From Chimonanthus salicifolius (lineage: Eukaryota > Streptophyta > Magnoliopsida > Laurales > Calycanthaceae), in contig CM023541.1 of assembly GCA_013350335.1 (NCBI GenBank), positions 65,513,999 through 65,577,998 of the forward strand: DNA of 64,000 bases, read 5' to 3'. Below the pieces are notes generated by a model. It worked only from the letters and a program-made list of their open reading frames with translations. It searched no databases and was not told the origin of the DNA. Position 1 is the first letter of the stretch. The number at the start of each line of letters is the position of its first letter. A program made the position numbers and the translations under genes. Below are positions 23,760 through 33,283 of this stretch, piece by piece.

Positions 23760-24080
23760 ATGTGCTTCATCCATCAGGAAGGTTACTATAGGTTTTATGA
23801 TATGTTGATAAGGTTATTCAAACAAGAATGTTACTATGTGTTTATTAATACCTTGATGATGGTTTTTCCATCAAGGGGGATATTCGTATTTATTATTATA
23901 CCTTGAGGAGGCTTTGTCATCAAGGGGGATACTTTGTGTAATTTGATCTTGATGAGGCTTTTCCATCAAGGGGGATATTTATATTTGTTACTATACCTTG
24001 ATGAGGCTTTGCCATCAAGGGGGACACTTGTGTTGATTTATCTTGATGAGGCTTTTCCATCAAGGGGGGACATTATGTAT
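23760..24080 (+). repeat. CTTGATGAGG...CCATCAAGGGGG hairpin array
   Basis: Five well-formed units lie between 23860 and 24070, each CTTGATGAGGCTTTTCCATC followed by AAGGGGG, with a weaker copy upstream near 23767-23790. Arms CTTGATG and CATCAAG are constant while the 7-9 nt loops vary (GCTTTT, GTTTTT, GCTTTG). Period is about 50-57 bp. Confidence 0.88.
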
Positions 24081-24744
24081 GGTTGAAAAAGGGACACTGT
24101 ATAATGATGATGAGCTTGTTGGGTGGGATTCATGACATCGGACACCCATTGCATGACATTGCACCTAATTGCATGGTTTTGATATAATATTATCTATGCG
24201 TTTTGTTATCACTAATCCATGTGTTGGCCCTACTCGGAGTACCTACTGGGCGCGTTGTCTAACGCCCTACTTCTACCTTAGATGAAGACACGGGAAACGG
24301 AGGACGTGACGGGAGCCAAGTGTAGGAGCTTGGGGAAGCGGGCTAGATGATTTACTTAAATTTACTTTGGAATGTAATTTGAGTAACTTAGTTCGTCGGA
24401 TTGTAATAATTTAGATTACTTGCAATGGTTTGGATTTTATTTTGGACATTATGATTTTGAGATATTCTAGCAATTTAAGTGACATACGTCCTTGCTATCT
24501 AAAATTGGTAGGATAGACTCTATTATAATTCTGCATTAAGTGATATTTCCGCAAGCTTACTTTCTACGTGTGAACCGTTCTCGTGGACTTAGTTCCACGC
24601 ACACGTAGGGTTGGCCAGTTAAGGGCCGGGCTTTAGAAGCTCGGACTTAACTCGCGTCGTGACGTCCCGCGCCTTTGTCACTCTTTATTTTGACCAAAAA
24701 AAAAATATAGACTCTGATTTTAGTGAAAAGGGGTGGGCGTTACA

Positions 24745-24900
24745 ATTGGTATCAGAGCGAATTCGGAAGAATGAATCTTTCGAAGTAAGATTAAGATGGT
24801 TTCACGTCTCACTGACGGATAAGTATCCCAACTAACCGACTCTTCGGAGTCCGCTGCACGGGGGCCGGATTAATTTACTTCGTTAGACTCAGACTGAAGC
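24745..24900 (+). other. Element A primer binding site and conserved leader
   Basis: TTGGTATCAGAGCG at 24746-24759 matches the 3' end complement of initiator tRNA-Met, the usual minus-strand primer for chromoviruses. The next 130 bp are conserved with the leaders of B and the LARD-like element. They contain AATCTTTCGAAGTAAGATT (arms AATCTT/AAGATT) and GACTC-TTCG-GAGTC at 24838-24851, a hairpin with a C(UUCG)G loop. Such leader hairpins are candidates for RNA packaging or dimerisation. Confidence 0.9.
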
Positions 24901-24989
24901 ATTCAATCTGAGAGCAACATTTGACGAAAAGGAATGATAGCAAGGGAATGACAATCACTATAAGATGGAATTTATCAAACATAGCATGG

Positions 24990-25590
24990 TAGGGTTTACT
25001 TCCCCAAAAAGATGAGGAACAACATTTGATATATAGGAAAAATTTCCCAAAATGAGAAATAATGATGGATTTATCAAATGTAGCACATAGAAGATATTTC
25101 CCCGTTTTCCCCAAAACTAAGTATGCTTATTTGGAAAATTTTCCCCAAATTGAAGAAAAAAATTTGATACTTATGATGTTTTCCCAAAACTAAGGGTGTT
25201 ATTTGGCAATTCTCGAAACAAGAGACATTATGTGATACTTGGGAAGTTTTCCCCAAAAATATAAGAGTGCTTATTTGGCAATTTCCCCAAGTTGAAAAAG
25301 AACACTTGATACATAGGCAAAACAAGAGACATTATGTGATACTTGGGAAGTTTTCCCCAAAAATATAAGAGTACTTATTTGGCAATTTCCCCAAGTTGAG
25401 AAAGAACACTTGATACATAGGCAAAACAAGAGACATCATGTGATACTTGGAAAGTTTTTCCCCAAAACTAAGGGTGCTTATTTGGCAATTCCCCCAAGAG
25501 AGAGACATTATGTGATACATAGAAAAAAAAAAACTTCCCAAAACAAAGAATGCAACATGATGATTAGGTAATTTCCCCAAGTATGTGAAC
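24990..25590 (+). repeat. CCCCAA-rich leader repeats, 104-bp period
   Basis: The phrase CAAGAGACATTATGTGATAC begins at 25219, 25323 and (one change) 25427, an exact 104-bp period; partial units extend on both sides. Each unit holds TTTCCCCAAAA and ATTTGGCAATTTCCCCAAG. There is no open frame of note. The LARD-like leader (37730-38030) and B's leader have related but shorter tracts. Confidence 0.9.
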
Positions 25591-26290
25591 GTAGATGTTG
25601 ATGAGAAACTAAGTCGATCAATGTGTCGATGATGACAATTGGTGGGTATACCGATCCCCCGATAGATACAGTTGATCCATGGTAAAAGTGACAGTTCTAT
25701 GGATAGATACTATTTTCCCATGGATGAGGGTTTCCACGGTGATTTGGATTAATGCCGGATATTGGCACTATGGTAGACGCATTGGTAGTGTGAAGGCAGT
25801 TTGGTCCCATAAGTTGACATATTGGTTTTATGATAGACATTTTGATTCCATAGTACACGCATTGGTCGTATGTTAGACCTGTTAGCCCTATGATAGACAT
25901 ATTAGTCCTACGAAGGTATTAGTTATTTCCATAAATGGATTATACCCATATGTGGGTTTTATTCATGGATGATTATTAAACAGGGATAGATGATATTTTA
26001 CTAGGGGTGGATGAGAATAACCGTGGATGATGGTTCCCATGGTGGATTGGATTGAGGTCAGATATCAGGTACCATGGAAGACATGTTGATAGTATGATGG
26101 ACCTGTTGGTCTCATAAATAACGTATTGACCTAATGATTGGGACATGTTTCGATTCACATCCCACGTTTTAAGGAAAAGATGCTGGTCGTATTACGACTT
26201 ATATCACAAGAAAGTTGGTATTGAGAGATACTCAACATCGTAGAAGTTTTGAACAAAAGGTGTTAGTGACATAGTGAAGTATGTGCAAAG
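25591..26290 (+). other. Noncoding internal region shared with the LARD-like element
   Basis: Repetitive noncoding sequence with GGATAGATGATA, CCATGGATGAGG, GATTTGGATTAATGCCGG and ATTGGTAGTATG-type words. Its last part (AACAAAAGGTGTTAGTGACAT then TATGTGCAAAG) matches the noncoding internal region of the LARD-like element near 39716-39760. It is joined directly to RT codons at 26291, so gag, protease and the N-terminal half of RT are absent. This makes element A a chimera of a non-autonomous 5' half and an autonomous 3' half. Confidence 0.7.
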
Positions 26291-27234
26291 GAAGATATAG
26301 AGAAGACAGCGTTCAGGACGCGGTATGGACTATACGAGTTTGTAGTCATGCCGTTTGGACTTACAAATGCACCTGCGGTGTTCATGGATTTAATGAACAA
26401 GATCTTCCGTCCGCATTTGGACCAATTCATTAGTGTGTTCATTGATGATATCCTGATCTATTCTAAAAGTCAGGAGGAACATGATGAACACCTTAAAATA
26501 GTTCTGGACACCTTGAGAAAGAATAAGTTGTATCCCAAAGCAAGTAAATGCGAATTTTGGCTATCGGAGGTAAATTTCTTGGGGCATGTTATATCTGAAG
26601 GAGGTATAGCCGTGGATCCGGCTAAGGTGAAGGCAGTGAAAGATTGGAAGGCGCCAAAGAATGAAACCGAAATCCGTAGTTTCTTGTGATTGGCTGGTTA
26701 CTTTCTCCAAGATAGCATCTCCACTAACTCGACTCAGTCAAAAAGGGGTCAAATATGAGTGGACAAATCTGTGCAATCAAAGGTTTGAAGAGCCGAAGAT
26801 AAGACTTACCACTGCCCCTGTTTTAGTTTTGCCGGTGAGTGGCAAGTATTACGAGGTATACTGTGATACTTCAAGAGAGGGACTGGGGTGTACACTCAGT
26901 CAAAGTAATCATGTGGTGGCATACGGTTCAAGACAATTGAAGATACATGAACGTCTCTACCCCACGCATGACTCGGAGTTAGCTGTAGTGGTCTTCGCTC
27001 TCAAAAGCTGGAGACACTATTTATACGGCGAGAAGTTTGAGGTGTTCTCAGATCACAAGAGCTTGAAGTACTTATTTGATCAGAAGGAACTCAACTTGAG
27101 GCAGCGCATATGGATGGAATATCTGGCGGATTATGAATTAGCGCTTCAATATCACCCTGGCAAAGCAAACAAGGTGGCAGATGCCCTCAGCCGCATGTCA
27201 CATACGACAGTAGCCAATTTGATCAGGACGGAAT
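26291..27234 (+). pseudogene. pol: Element A RT (C-terminal half) and RNase H remnant
   Basis: Starts in the middle of RT at [17 protein letters not shown]. The palm motifs [17 protein letters not shown] and the catalytic [11 protein letters not shown] (near 26440-26470) are intact. A TGA at 26687 and a deletion of about 20 bp break the frame after EIRSFL; the frame resumes in [12 protein letters not shown]. RNase H shows [32 protein letters not shown] and [15 protein letters not shown]. It is cut at RTE by a solo LTR inserted at 27235 and continues at 31158. RT and RNase H would copy the element RNA into DNA; this copy cannot act alone. Confidence 0.92.
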
Positions 27235-28439
27235 TGTAATACCCCAATTTCTCAATGAAGTGGAAAATTACCAAAATGCCCCTGAGTTGTTAAATTAATT
27301 ATTTTGTGATGTTAAGTAAGGAAATAGTGGGGCCCATTGCTCAAAATAAAATCATATGAGCACATTATGAATGTTAAGTTTTATTGGTTGGGTAATTTTC
27401 ATCATTTGGGTCAAAAATGGCTAAATGGGTCAAAGGGCCCAAATGGGGCCCATCGGGTCTTGCTGGGTTATTTGACCGTTTTGTGATTTTAAATTAAAAG
27501 GGGTTAAGCCTATTTGATTGGAAATCAAGTGGAGGAAAAATGGGTAGGCTTGATCCATATGTAAAAACCAATTGGAAATGATCAAAATACCATAAATGGG
27601 TCATGTTGTCAAAACGGGTCAAGGAGCTAAAAGTGGACCCAACGGGTCGAGTTGACTATTGTTGACCGTGTGAACCCTCAAGGGAGCTCAAACACGATTC
27701 AAATCAGTTGAGTGGGATGGAGGTGAGTTGGAATTAAATCAAAAAGTGAGTTAACTCATATGCATTAAATGAAATGCATTAAATGTGATGAGTTGGGTTG
27801 GAATAAAAAATACCTTGAGTTGAGTGAGTCAAAATGGAAACTCAAGGGGCTATAAATTCAGTGAGTCCAAGGGGAATTGGAGGAGTTTAGCTGGTCTCAA
27901 ATCAGCCAAAACAAGTCCCACACGTTGGGGACTTGTTTTGGTGAGTTCCATGGTACAAATTAAATACAAGTGCATGGGTTTGAGGTGGGTTACTTGGGGA
28001 TGTGAATGGCTGCATTGGTAGCTGCCAAGGGGTGCCTTGGATGGCACCCAATGCCCACCGTTTTGAGCAAGAAGTTATGAGGAATTGAGAGGTTTTTGGG
28101 GGCTGAAAATGCAAAGGCAAACAACACCATGCTTGGCCGAATTTCTTGTGCAAAAGTTTTAGAATTCATCTCTCTCTCCCTCACTCAAAAACACACTCTC
28201 TTGGCCGAGTTTACCTTGGTGTTTTATCACCATTAGATCAAGCACAAGACAGTAGAAGAAAGGAAGGAACAAGAGGGAAGAAGGCAAGGAGCAAGAGGCA
28301 AAGGAAATTGGTAAGAATTCCTTACATTGTTATTTAATAAGTTAGATTAAGTGGAACATGAATTGGCCATGGAATGGCTGATTTTATCAAGGACCTAAGC
28401 CTTGGTTAAAGGTTGTCTTAAGTGGTAAACAAATCACAT

Positions 28440-30012
28440 TGGGTTCGGCCAGTTTGGATGGCCGAACCCCATGACATTTGTTTGGGTATTTTGATGGTTT
28501 TTGGAGGCTAAAAACCATGCAAAAATGATGAACAATTGTATGTGTTTAGATGCAAGATAAAGGATTTTAAATCTTGGATTTGGATGGCATAATTCAGCCT
28601 TGGAATAGCCAAATGCATCAAGAGTCTAAACCATGGAAGAAGGTGTCAAAAGAAATGAAATGAACCATTGGGTTTGGCCACTTTGGGTGGCCAAACCCCA
28701 TGAAAAGAGTTGGTTAATGGTTATGGTTTTTGAAATTTAAAACCATCCATTTGGGGACTGTTTTTATATATTTTATTAAGATTTAAAATACATGCTTAAA
28801 GAGGGTTAAAACATGGGTTTGGATATCAGAAAAGGCTGAAGATATGTGGTCTAATCAGTGGAGTAAAATTGGAGAAGATGGACCATGGGGATCGGCCATC
28901 TTGGATGGCCGAATCCCATGATATCATGTTGGTTTTTGGATGATTTCTTTGAGAGTTAAAACTTGATATTAGTATACTGTTTATGCATGTTTATATGAGG
29001 TTCAAAAACAGCAAACATAGCATTGGGTTCGGCCACCATGGAGGGCCGAACCCCATGCAAATGATGGTTGGTTTTAAGGTGTTTGAAACATGGAAACCAT
29101 GAACTTTCAAGGACTGTTTTTTTGGATGAATTTAATTAGATGGTTACTAAGAGGTATGAAGGCAGCAATATGATATTGATATTGCATGTTTAGATAAGGC
29201 CTAAAGCATGTTTGAAAGATCATAACATGGGCATAGGGTTCGGCCACATTGGATGGCCGAACCCCATAAAAGTGTGTGATAAATTGTTATGGTTTTTGGA
29301 GAGATAAAACCATACCAATTGTGGAGTTTTTTTTTTAAGAGATAAGGTTACTGTTTTGGTTTGGCCATAGGATGGCTGAACCATGTGGTTAACATGGCAA
29401 AAGGGTGGTATTCAATTGGTATATGAAATAAGGGAATCATTGAGCAAAAGAACTCCATGGACTGTTTTATGGTTATATGGAGTAAGAACATAGTGGAGAT
29501 TTTGAATGAATCCGTGCCTTTGATTCAAGAATTATGTATGTATAATAGGTACTTAATATCAGTAAACAACCAAGCATGATAGATAAGGGAATATGGGATG
29601 AAAATACATAGGGTGTGGTTCGGCCATGTAGTATGGCCGAACCCCACCAAAGATTATTTGATGGACTTTGTACTAATTCATAATGAATGGGAGATGTATG
29701 TATGAATGATGTAAATGAACCAAGTAATTTGAATGGTCATGGAATGTGATTGGAATGGATTAAGAGATTCAAATGGGAAAGGTGAGGTTCGGCCAAGTAG
29801 TATGGCCGAACCCCACCAAGGTAGTTTTGTTATGAACCATGGTTTATCAAGAAAAATTAAACAAGGCTTGGCCTAACGGCAAAGCTGTAAATACAAGTGA
29901 TATTTAGTGGTTTGAAGTGTTAATAAATCATTTGGGTGGTGTTAATCCAAAACCAAAGAGATCAAGTTAAAGTGGGTAAGGTTCGGCCCTGGGTATGGCC
30001 GAACCCCACAAG
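28440..30012 (+). repeat. Hairpin array in solo LTR 5
   Basis: Nine units at about 28440-28472, 28670-28700, 28884-28920, 29024-29057, 29236-29270, 29352-29382, 29618-29648, 29783-29815 and 29980-30010. Notable paired variants: GGGTTTGGCCA/TGGCCAAACCC at 28670, and GGGATCGGCCAT with ATGGCCGAATCCC at 28884. The GGATCG type also occurs in the LARD-like LTRs, so it is an inherited unit type. Confidence 0.9.
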
Positions 30013-30314
30013 ATGTTTGGGTCTTATATGTGAATGGATATTTAAATATTAGAATGATTTACTTATTGTTACATCACAAGGTGACGAGAGTTGAAGGAAG
30101 TGCGAGCCGTGACCGAGTGAAGCTCAAAAAAAGGAACGGACACTTAATCAAAGTTTAAGTGGGTTTCCTACCTACTTGTAACCACGGTTTTTTACCCAGT
30201 TTTACTTATGATACTCTTGTTTAATATATGTGTTCCAAATGATATCTTGTGCACTAACAAATGGCATACAGGCATTGGCATCTCATGCATAGTCATGGGA
30301 TAATGAATGAAGTT

Positions 30315-30590
30315 CTACAGTGATGGCTACAAATGTACATGATGGGGGTTGCTCATTGCATGTACATAGAAGAGATGAATGTTGTTGTAATTTACCTTGC
30401 CGGTGCATGGCACGTCAAGTGATGGCTACGATGGTACATGATGGGGGTTGCTCATTACATGTACATCGCTTATAGAAGAGATGAAGGTGTGTTGTAATTT
30501 ACCTTGCCGGTGCAAGGCACGTCAAGTGATGGCTATGAAAGTACATGATGGGGGATGCTCATTGCATGTGCATATTTCATAGCATTGTTT
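30315..30590 (+). repeat. Three-unit repeat, GATGGGGGTTGCTCATT
   Basis: The phrase TGATGGCTAC, then TGTACATGATGGGGGTTGCT and CATTGCATGTACAT, is repeated near 30320, 30420 and 30530, separated by GTAATTTACCTTGCCGGTGCA. TGTACAT and ATGTACA are inverted repeats around the GATGGGGG centre, forming stems. It occupies the place of the CATCAAG hairpin clusters of the other LTRs. Confidence 0.82.
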
Positions 30591-31157
30591 TACCTGTTTT
30601 GATGATCATGTATTATGATATGTATATGCATGTTTTATATACTAACATGTGGTAGCCCTGATTCGGGAACCTACTGGGCGCGTTGATCTAACGCCCTAAT
30701 TCTATCCTCAGAGGAGATTGCAGGTACAAGCAAGGGGAAAGGGAAGGTCATTGACCAAGAGGGGAGCTGAGCCTAAGTGCTTAAATAATGGATTTGGATT
30801 ACGTTTTATTACTGTCATTTGAATACTATTGTTGGACATGTAATAATTCGTTATTTGCTATGGTTTGTTTAGGATCATAACTTGTGGATGGTTGATCTAT
30901 GTTATTTAATATTTAAGACTGTTACTTGCTATCTCGTCTTTCTATTCCGCAATTATCTAGATTATTCCGCATGTTGATGTTAGTTCCATGTGTGATTCAC
31001 TATCATGGTCTATTCCATGTACACATGGGTGGCCAGTTAAGGTTCAGACTTGGGTAGTCTGAACTTAACTCGCGTCGTGACGCCGCCCGCTCTCTTCCGA
31101 TGTTTATTTAAAAAAAAAATTAGACTCTGAAATTCTCGGAGAGGGCGGGGCGTTACA

Positions 31158-32674
31158 GGAATGGGAGGTGTTGACTACCATTAGAGAGTTTAAACTCGAC
31201 CTCAACAGCCATGGGACCATTTATAGTCTGATTATCCGATCCAACATGGTCTCCGAGATTGAACGGGAGCAACGGATAGATCCAGAGGTGGAGGAGATAT
31301 GGGCTAAGATGTCTACCAGTGAGGTTGTACCGGAGTGGGAACTACGACCAAGACAAGGTCTTGTGTTCCGAGGCAGGACATATGTGCCCGAGAGATGCAG
31401 AAGAGAGCTGTCGATTGAGGCGCATCGGACCAAACTCTCTATTCATTCAGGTAGCACCAAGATGTATCATGATCTTAAGAGGCACTATTAGTGGCATGGA
31501 CTCAAGAGAGATGTGGCAGAGTTTGTTGCTCACTGCCTAACTTGTCAGTGGGTTAAGACGAAACATCAGAAGCCACCGGGTTCACTCAAACCCTTGCCAG
31601 TGCCGGAGTGGAAATGGGAACACATCTCCATGGATTATGTGACAGGGTTACCAAGGTCATCAAAGGGCAACGATGCGATATGGGTCGTGGTGGACCGATT
31701 GGCCAAGTCTGCGTACTTCCTTCCCATCAAGATGACAGATTCATCTGAAACCTTGGGTCGATGGTACATTCAAGATATTATCAGATTACATGGTATTCCC
31801 CGGACTATTGTGTCCGACAAAGATGGCCGATTCACTGGCAGAGTGTGGCAGAGCATGCAGTCGGCTATGGGGACCAACATATTGACTAGCATCGCATTCC
31901 ACCCCAGACTGATGGACAGTCGGAGAGGACGATACAGACGTTGGAGGATATGTTGAGAGCATGGATGCTAGACTTCAAGGGTGGATGGGAGGATCATTTG
32001 CCACTAGTGGAGTTCTCTTACAATAACAGTTACCAGGCAAGCCTCCAGATGGCTCCATTTGAGGCCTTGAATGGTAGGCCATGTAGATCACCAGTGTGCT
32101 GGACAGAGGCCAGTGAGCCTGCACTGATTAGACCCGAGTTAGTTGTGGAGACTACAGCGCAAATCAAATTGATACAGAAACACCTACTCACTGCTCAGAG
32201 CCGTCAGGAGAGCTACGCCGACAAGAGGAGAAGGTTCATCGAGTTTGAGGTGGGAGACTTGGTGTTCTTAAAAGTCTCACCACGGAAGGGACACATGAGA
32301 TTCGGGAAGAAGGGGAAACTGTCGCCTAGATTTGTGGGACCGTTTCCAATCCTGAAGAGGGTGGGGGGGGGGGGGTAGCTTATCAGTTGGCACTCCCTCC
32401 ACAGTTATCATCTTTACATGATGTGTTCCATGTGTCCATGTTGAGGAAGTACAACCCCGATCCTTCACATGTCCTGAGCGTGCAAGAAGTCGATGTGCAA
32501 AACGACGTGACGTATGTGGAGAACCCGATCAGAGTGATTTGGAGAGATCAAAGAGTGCTGCGGAACCGCGCTATTCAGTTGGTCAAGGTGGTATGGGAAC
32601 GACATGGCAATGAGGAAGCCACCTGGGAACTTGAATCAGAAATGAGAGCCGCTCATCCGGATCTTTTTGTATGA
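31158..32674 (+). pseudogene. pol: Element A integrase and chromodomain remnant
   Basis: Continuation of pol after solo LTR 5: linker (EWEVLTTIREFKLDL), integrase zinc region ([15 protein letters not shown], then CLTCQWVK), DDE core (SMDYVTGLP near 31630; [13 protein letters not shown] near 31815), GPY/F module (RFVGPFPIL near 32330), then chromodomain ending EEATWELESEM near 32615-32645. Breaks: TAG in place of a Trp codon at 31489; a frameshift near 31903 before the catalytic Glu segment; a run of 13 G at 32363-32375 that shifts the frame between GPY/F and chromodomain. The chromodomain is thought to direct integration into heterochromatin in this clade. Non-functional as a whole. Confidence 0.92.
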
Positions 32675-32699
32675 GTTGTTTGAACCCCTACTTCGCTCG

Positions 32700-32732
32700 A
32701 ATTTTCAGGACGAAAATTTCATAAGAGGATTG
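32700..32732 (+). other. Element A polypurine-tract region
   Basis: TTTTCAGGACGAAAATTTCATAAGAGG precedes the 3' LTR start in the same arrangement as at 40240-40287 and 51735-51769. The LTR start itself is slightly altered here (TGTTATAATAGCCC instead of TGTAATAGCCC), so the boundary is good to 2-3 bases. Confidence 0.75.
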
Positions 32733-33274
32733 TGTTATAATAGCCCAGAAATTTTAAATCAATATATATGTGGCTATTATTTATTTTAATGATGGAAATT
32801 GGGAATGGAATAAATGTTAAGTGGATCAAAAATTGGGCCAAGGATGGTCAAGTTGGGCCCAATACCCATTTGGGACCCAATGGGTCAAGATGGTTAAACT
32901 CTAAGGTAAATGGTTAGGAAATAAATTTAATTGGGCCATGGGCCCAATGGTGACCCAATTGGTTGGAATGGATTGAATTGGAATTAAATCACCTAAGTTA
33001 GTGATGAAATGATCAAGATGGCATAACCAAGTGGGGCCCACCTCCACCTCATCAAGTGAGGTGGCGTGTGGACCAAGGCATAGGTGGGGCCGACCATCAT
33101 GGTTGACTTGGTCAACCATGGATAAGTCAAAGGGAATTAAAGAGGATCAAAGTGAATTAATGTGATTTAATTAATGTGAATCATCTAAGTTAGTATTTAA
33201 TTAAACCTAGGTGACATGGCCGAATGGGGCTCACCTCCACCTCATCAAGTGAGGTGGCGGGTAGGCAAGGAGTT
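32733..33274 (+). mobile_element. Element A 3' LTR, first part
   Basis: Nearly the same sequence as 20520-21062 of A's 5' LTR: AATAGCCCAGAAATTTTAAA, the GACCC words, and the CCACCTCATCAAGTGAGGTGG hairpin twice. It is interrupted at GAGTT (33270-33274) by the LARD-like element and resumes at 44513. Differences from the 5' LTR include small indels (a GTTTTGATGG-region loss near 32805), so A is clearly older than the LARD-like insertion. Confidence 0.92.
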
Positions 33275-33283
33275 TGTAACACC

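Larger units (their letters stand above)
21862..24281 (+). other. Putative LTR intron in element A
   Basis: Donor GATTG|GTAAGTATC lies at the end of a 350-bp exon-like purine/pyrimidine-biased leader. The acceptor CTACTTCTACCTTAG ends at 24281 directly after the GGGCGCGTTG palindrome. Splicing would remove 2,420 nt, including all six hairpins. Both sites are retained in every LTR subfamily seen here. No transcript evidence is available. Confidence 0.5.
20520..24744 (+). mobile_element. Element A 5' LTR (4,225 bp)
   Basis: It begins TGTAATAGCCCGG and ends GTGGGCGTTACA, followed two bases later by the tRNA-Met primer site, so it is a true 5' LTR. Order of parts: GACCCAATGGGTC block (20640-20760); CCACCTCA/TGAGGTGG and GGTTGACTTGGTCAACC hairpins (20848-21110, two rounds); TTTCATC hairpins (21230-21320); CT-rich leader (21530-21600), then AG-rich stretch to the donor at 21862; six GGTTCGGCC hairpins; GGTAGGATTCCTACC (23515-23529); CATCAAG array; GGGCGCGTTGTCTAACGCCC (24248-24267); acceptor AG (24281); terminal hairpins. 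The 3' partner is at 32733-33274 plus 44513-46533. Confidence 0.93.
28311..30711 (+). other. Putative LTR intron in solo LTR 5
   Basis: Donor GTAAGA follows AAGGAAATTG, and the acceptor TTCTATCCTCAG lies after the GGGCGCGTTG palindrome. The 2.4-kb span contains the whole hairpin array. The donor is slightly weaker than the GTAAGT of the other LTRs. Confidence 0.42.
27235..31157 (+). mobile_element. Solo LTR 5 (3,923 bp) inside element A pol
   Basis: Bounded by TGTAATACCCC and GCGGGGCGTTACA and flanked by GGAAT at 27230-27234 and 31158-31162; the pol frame is restored across it. Parts: one copy of the CGAAAATGCCCCTG-type start repeat, GGGTC words, AG-rich leader, donor TTG|GTAAGA at 28311, nine hairpins, a conserved block (30070-30175), repeats with GATGGGGGTTGCTCATT (30320-30580, three units), GGGCGCGTTGATCTAACGCCC (30677-30697), acceptor CTATCCTCAG (30702-30711) and terminal hairpins. 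Its 3' third is very close to the LARD-like LTRs (same subfamily). Confidence 0.94.

Noticed and set aside
20037..24744. B's 5' LTR and A's 5' LTR as one inverted-repeat element
   Set aside because: They face each other, but each has its own primer site and leader on its outer side, and their sequences belong to different LTR types. Two elements meeting at 20519/20520 explain the layout.
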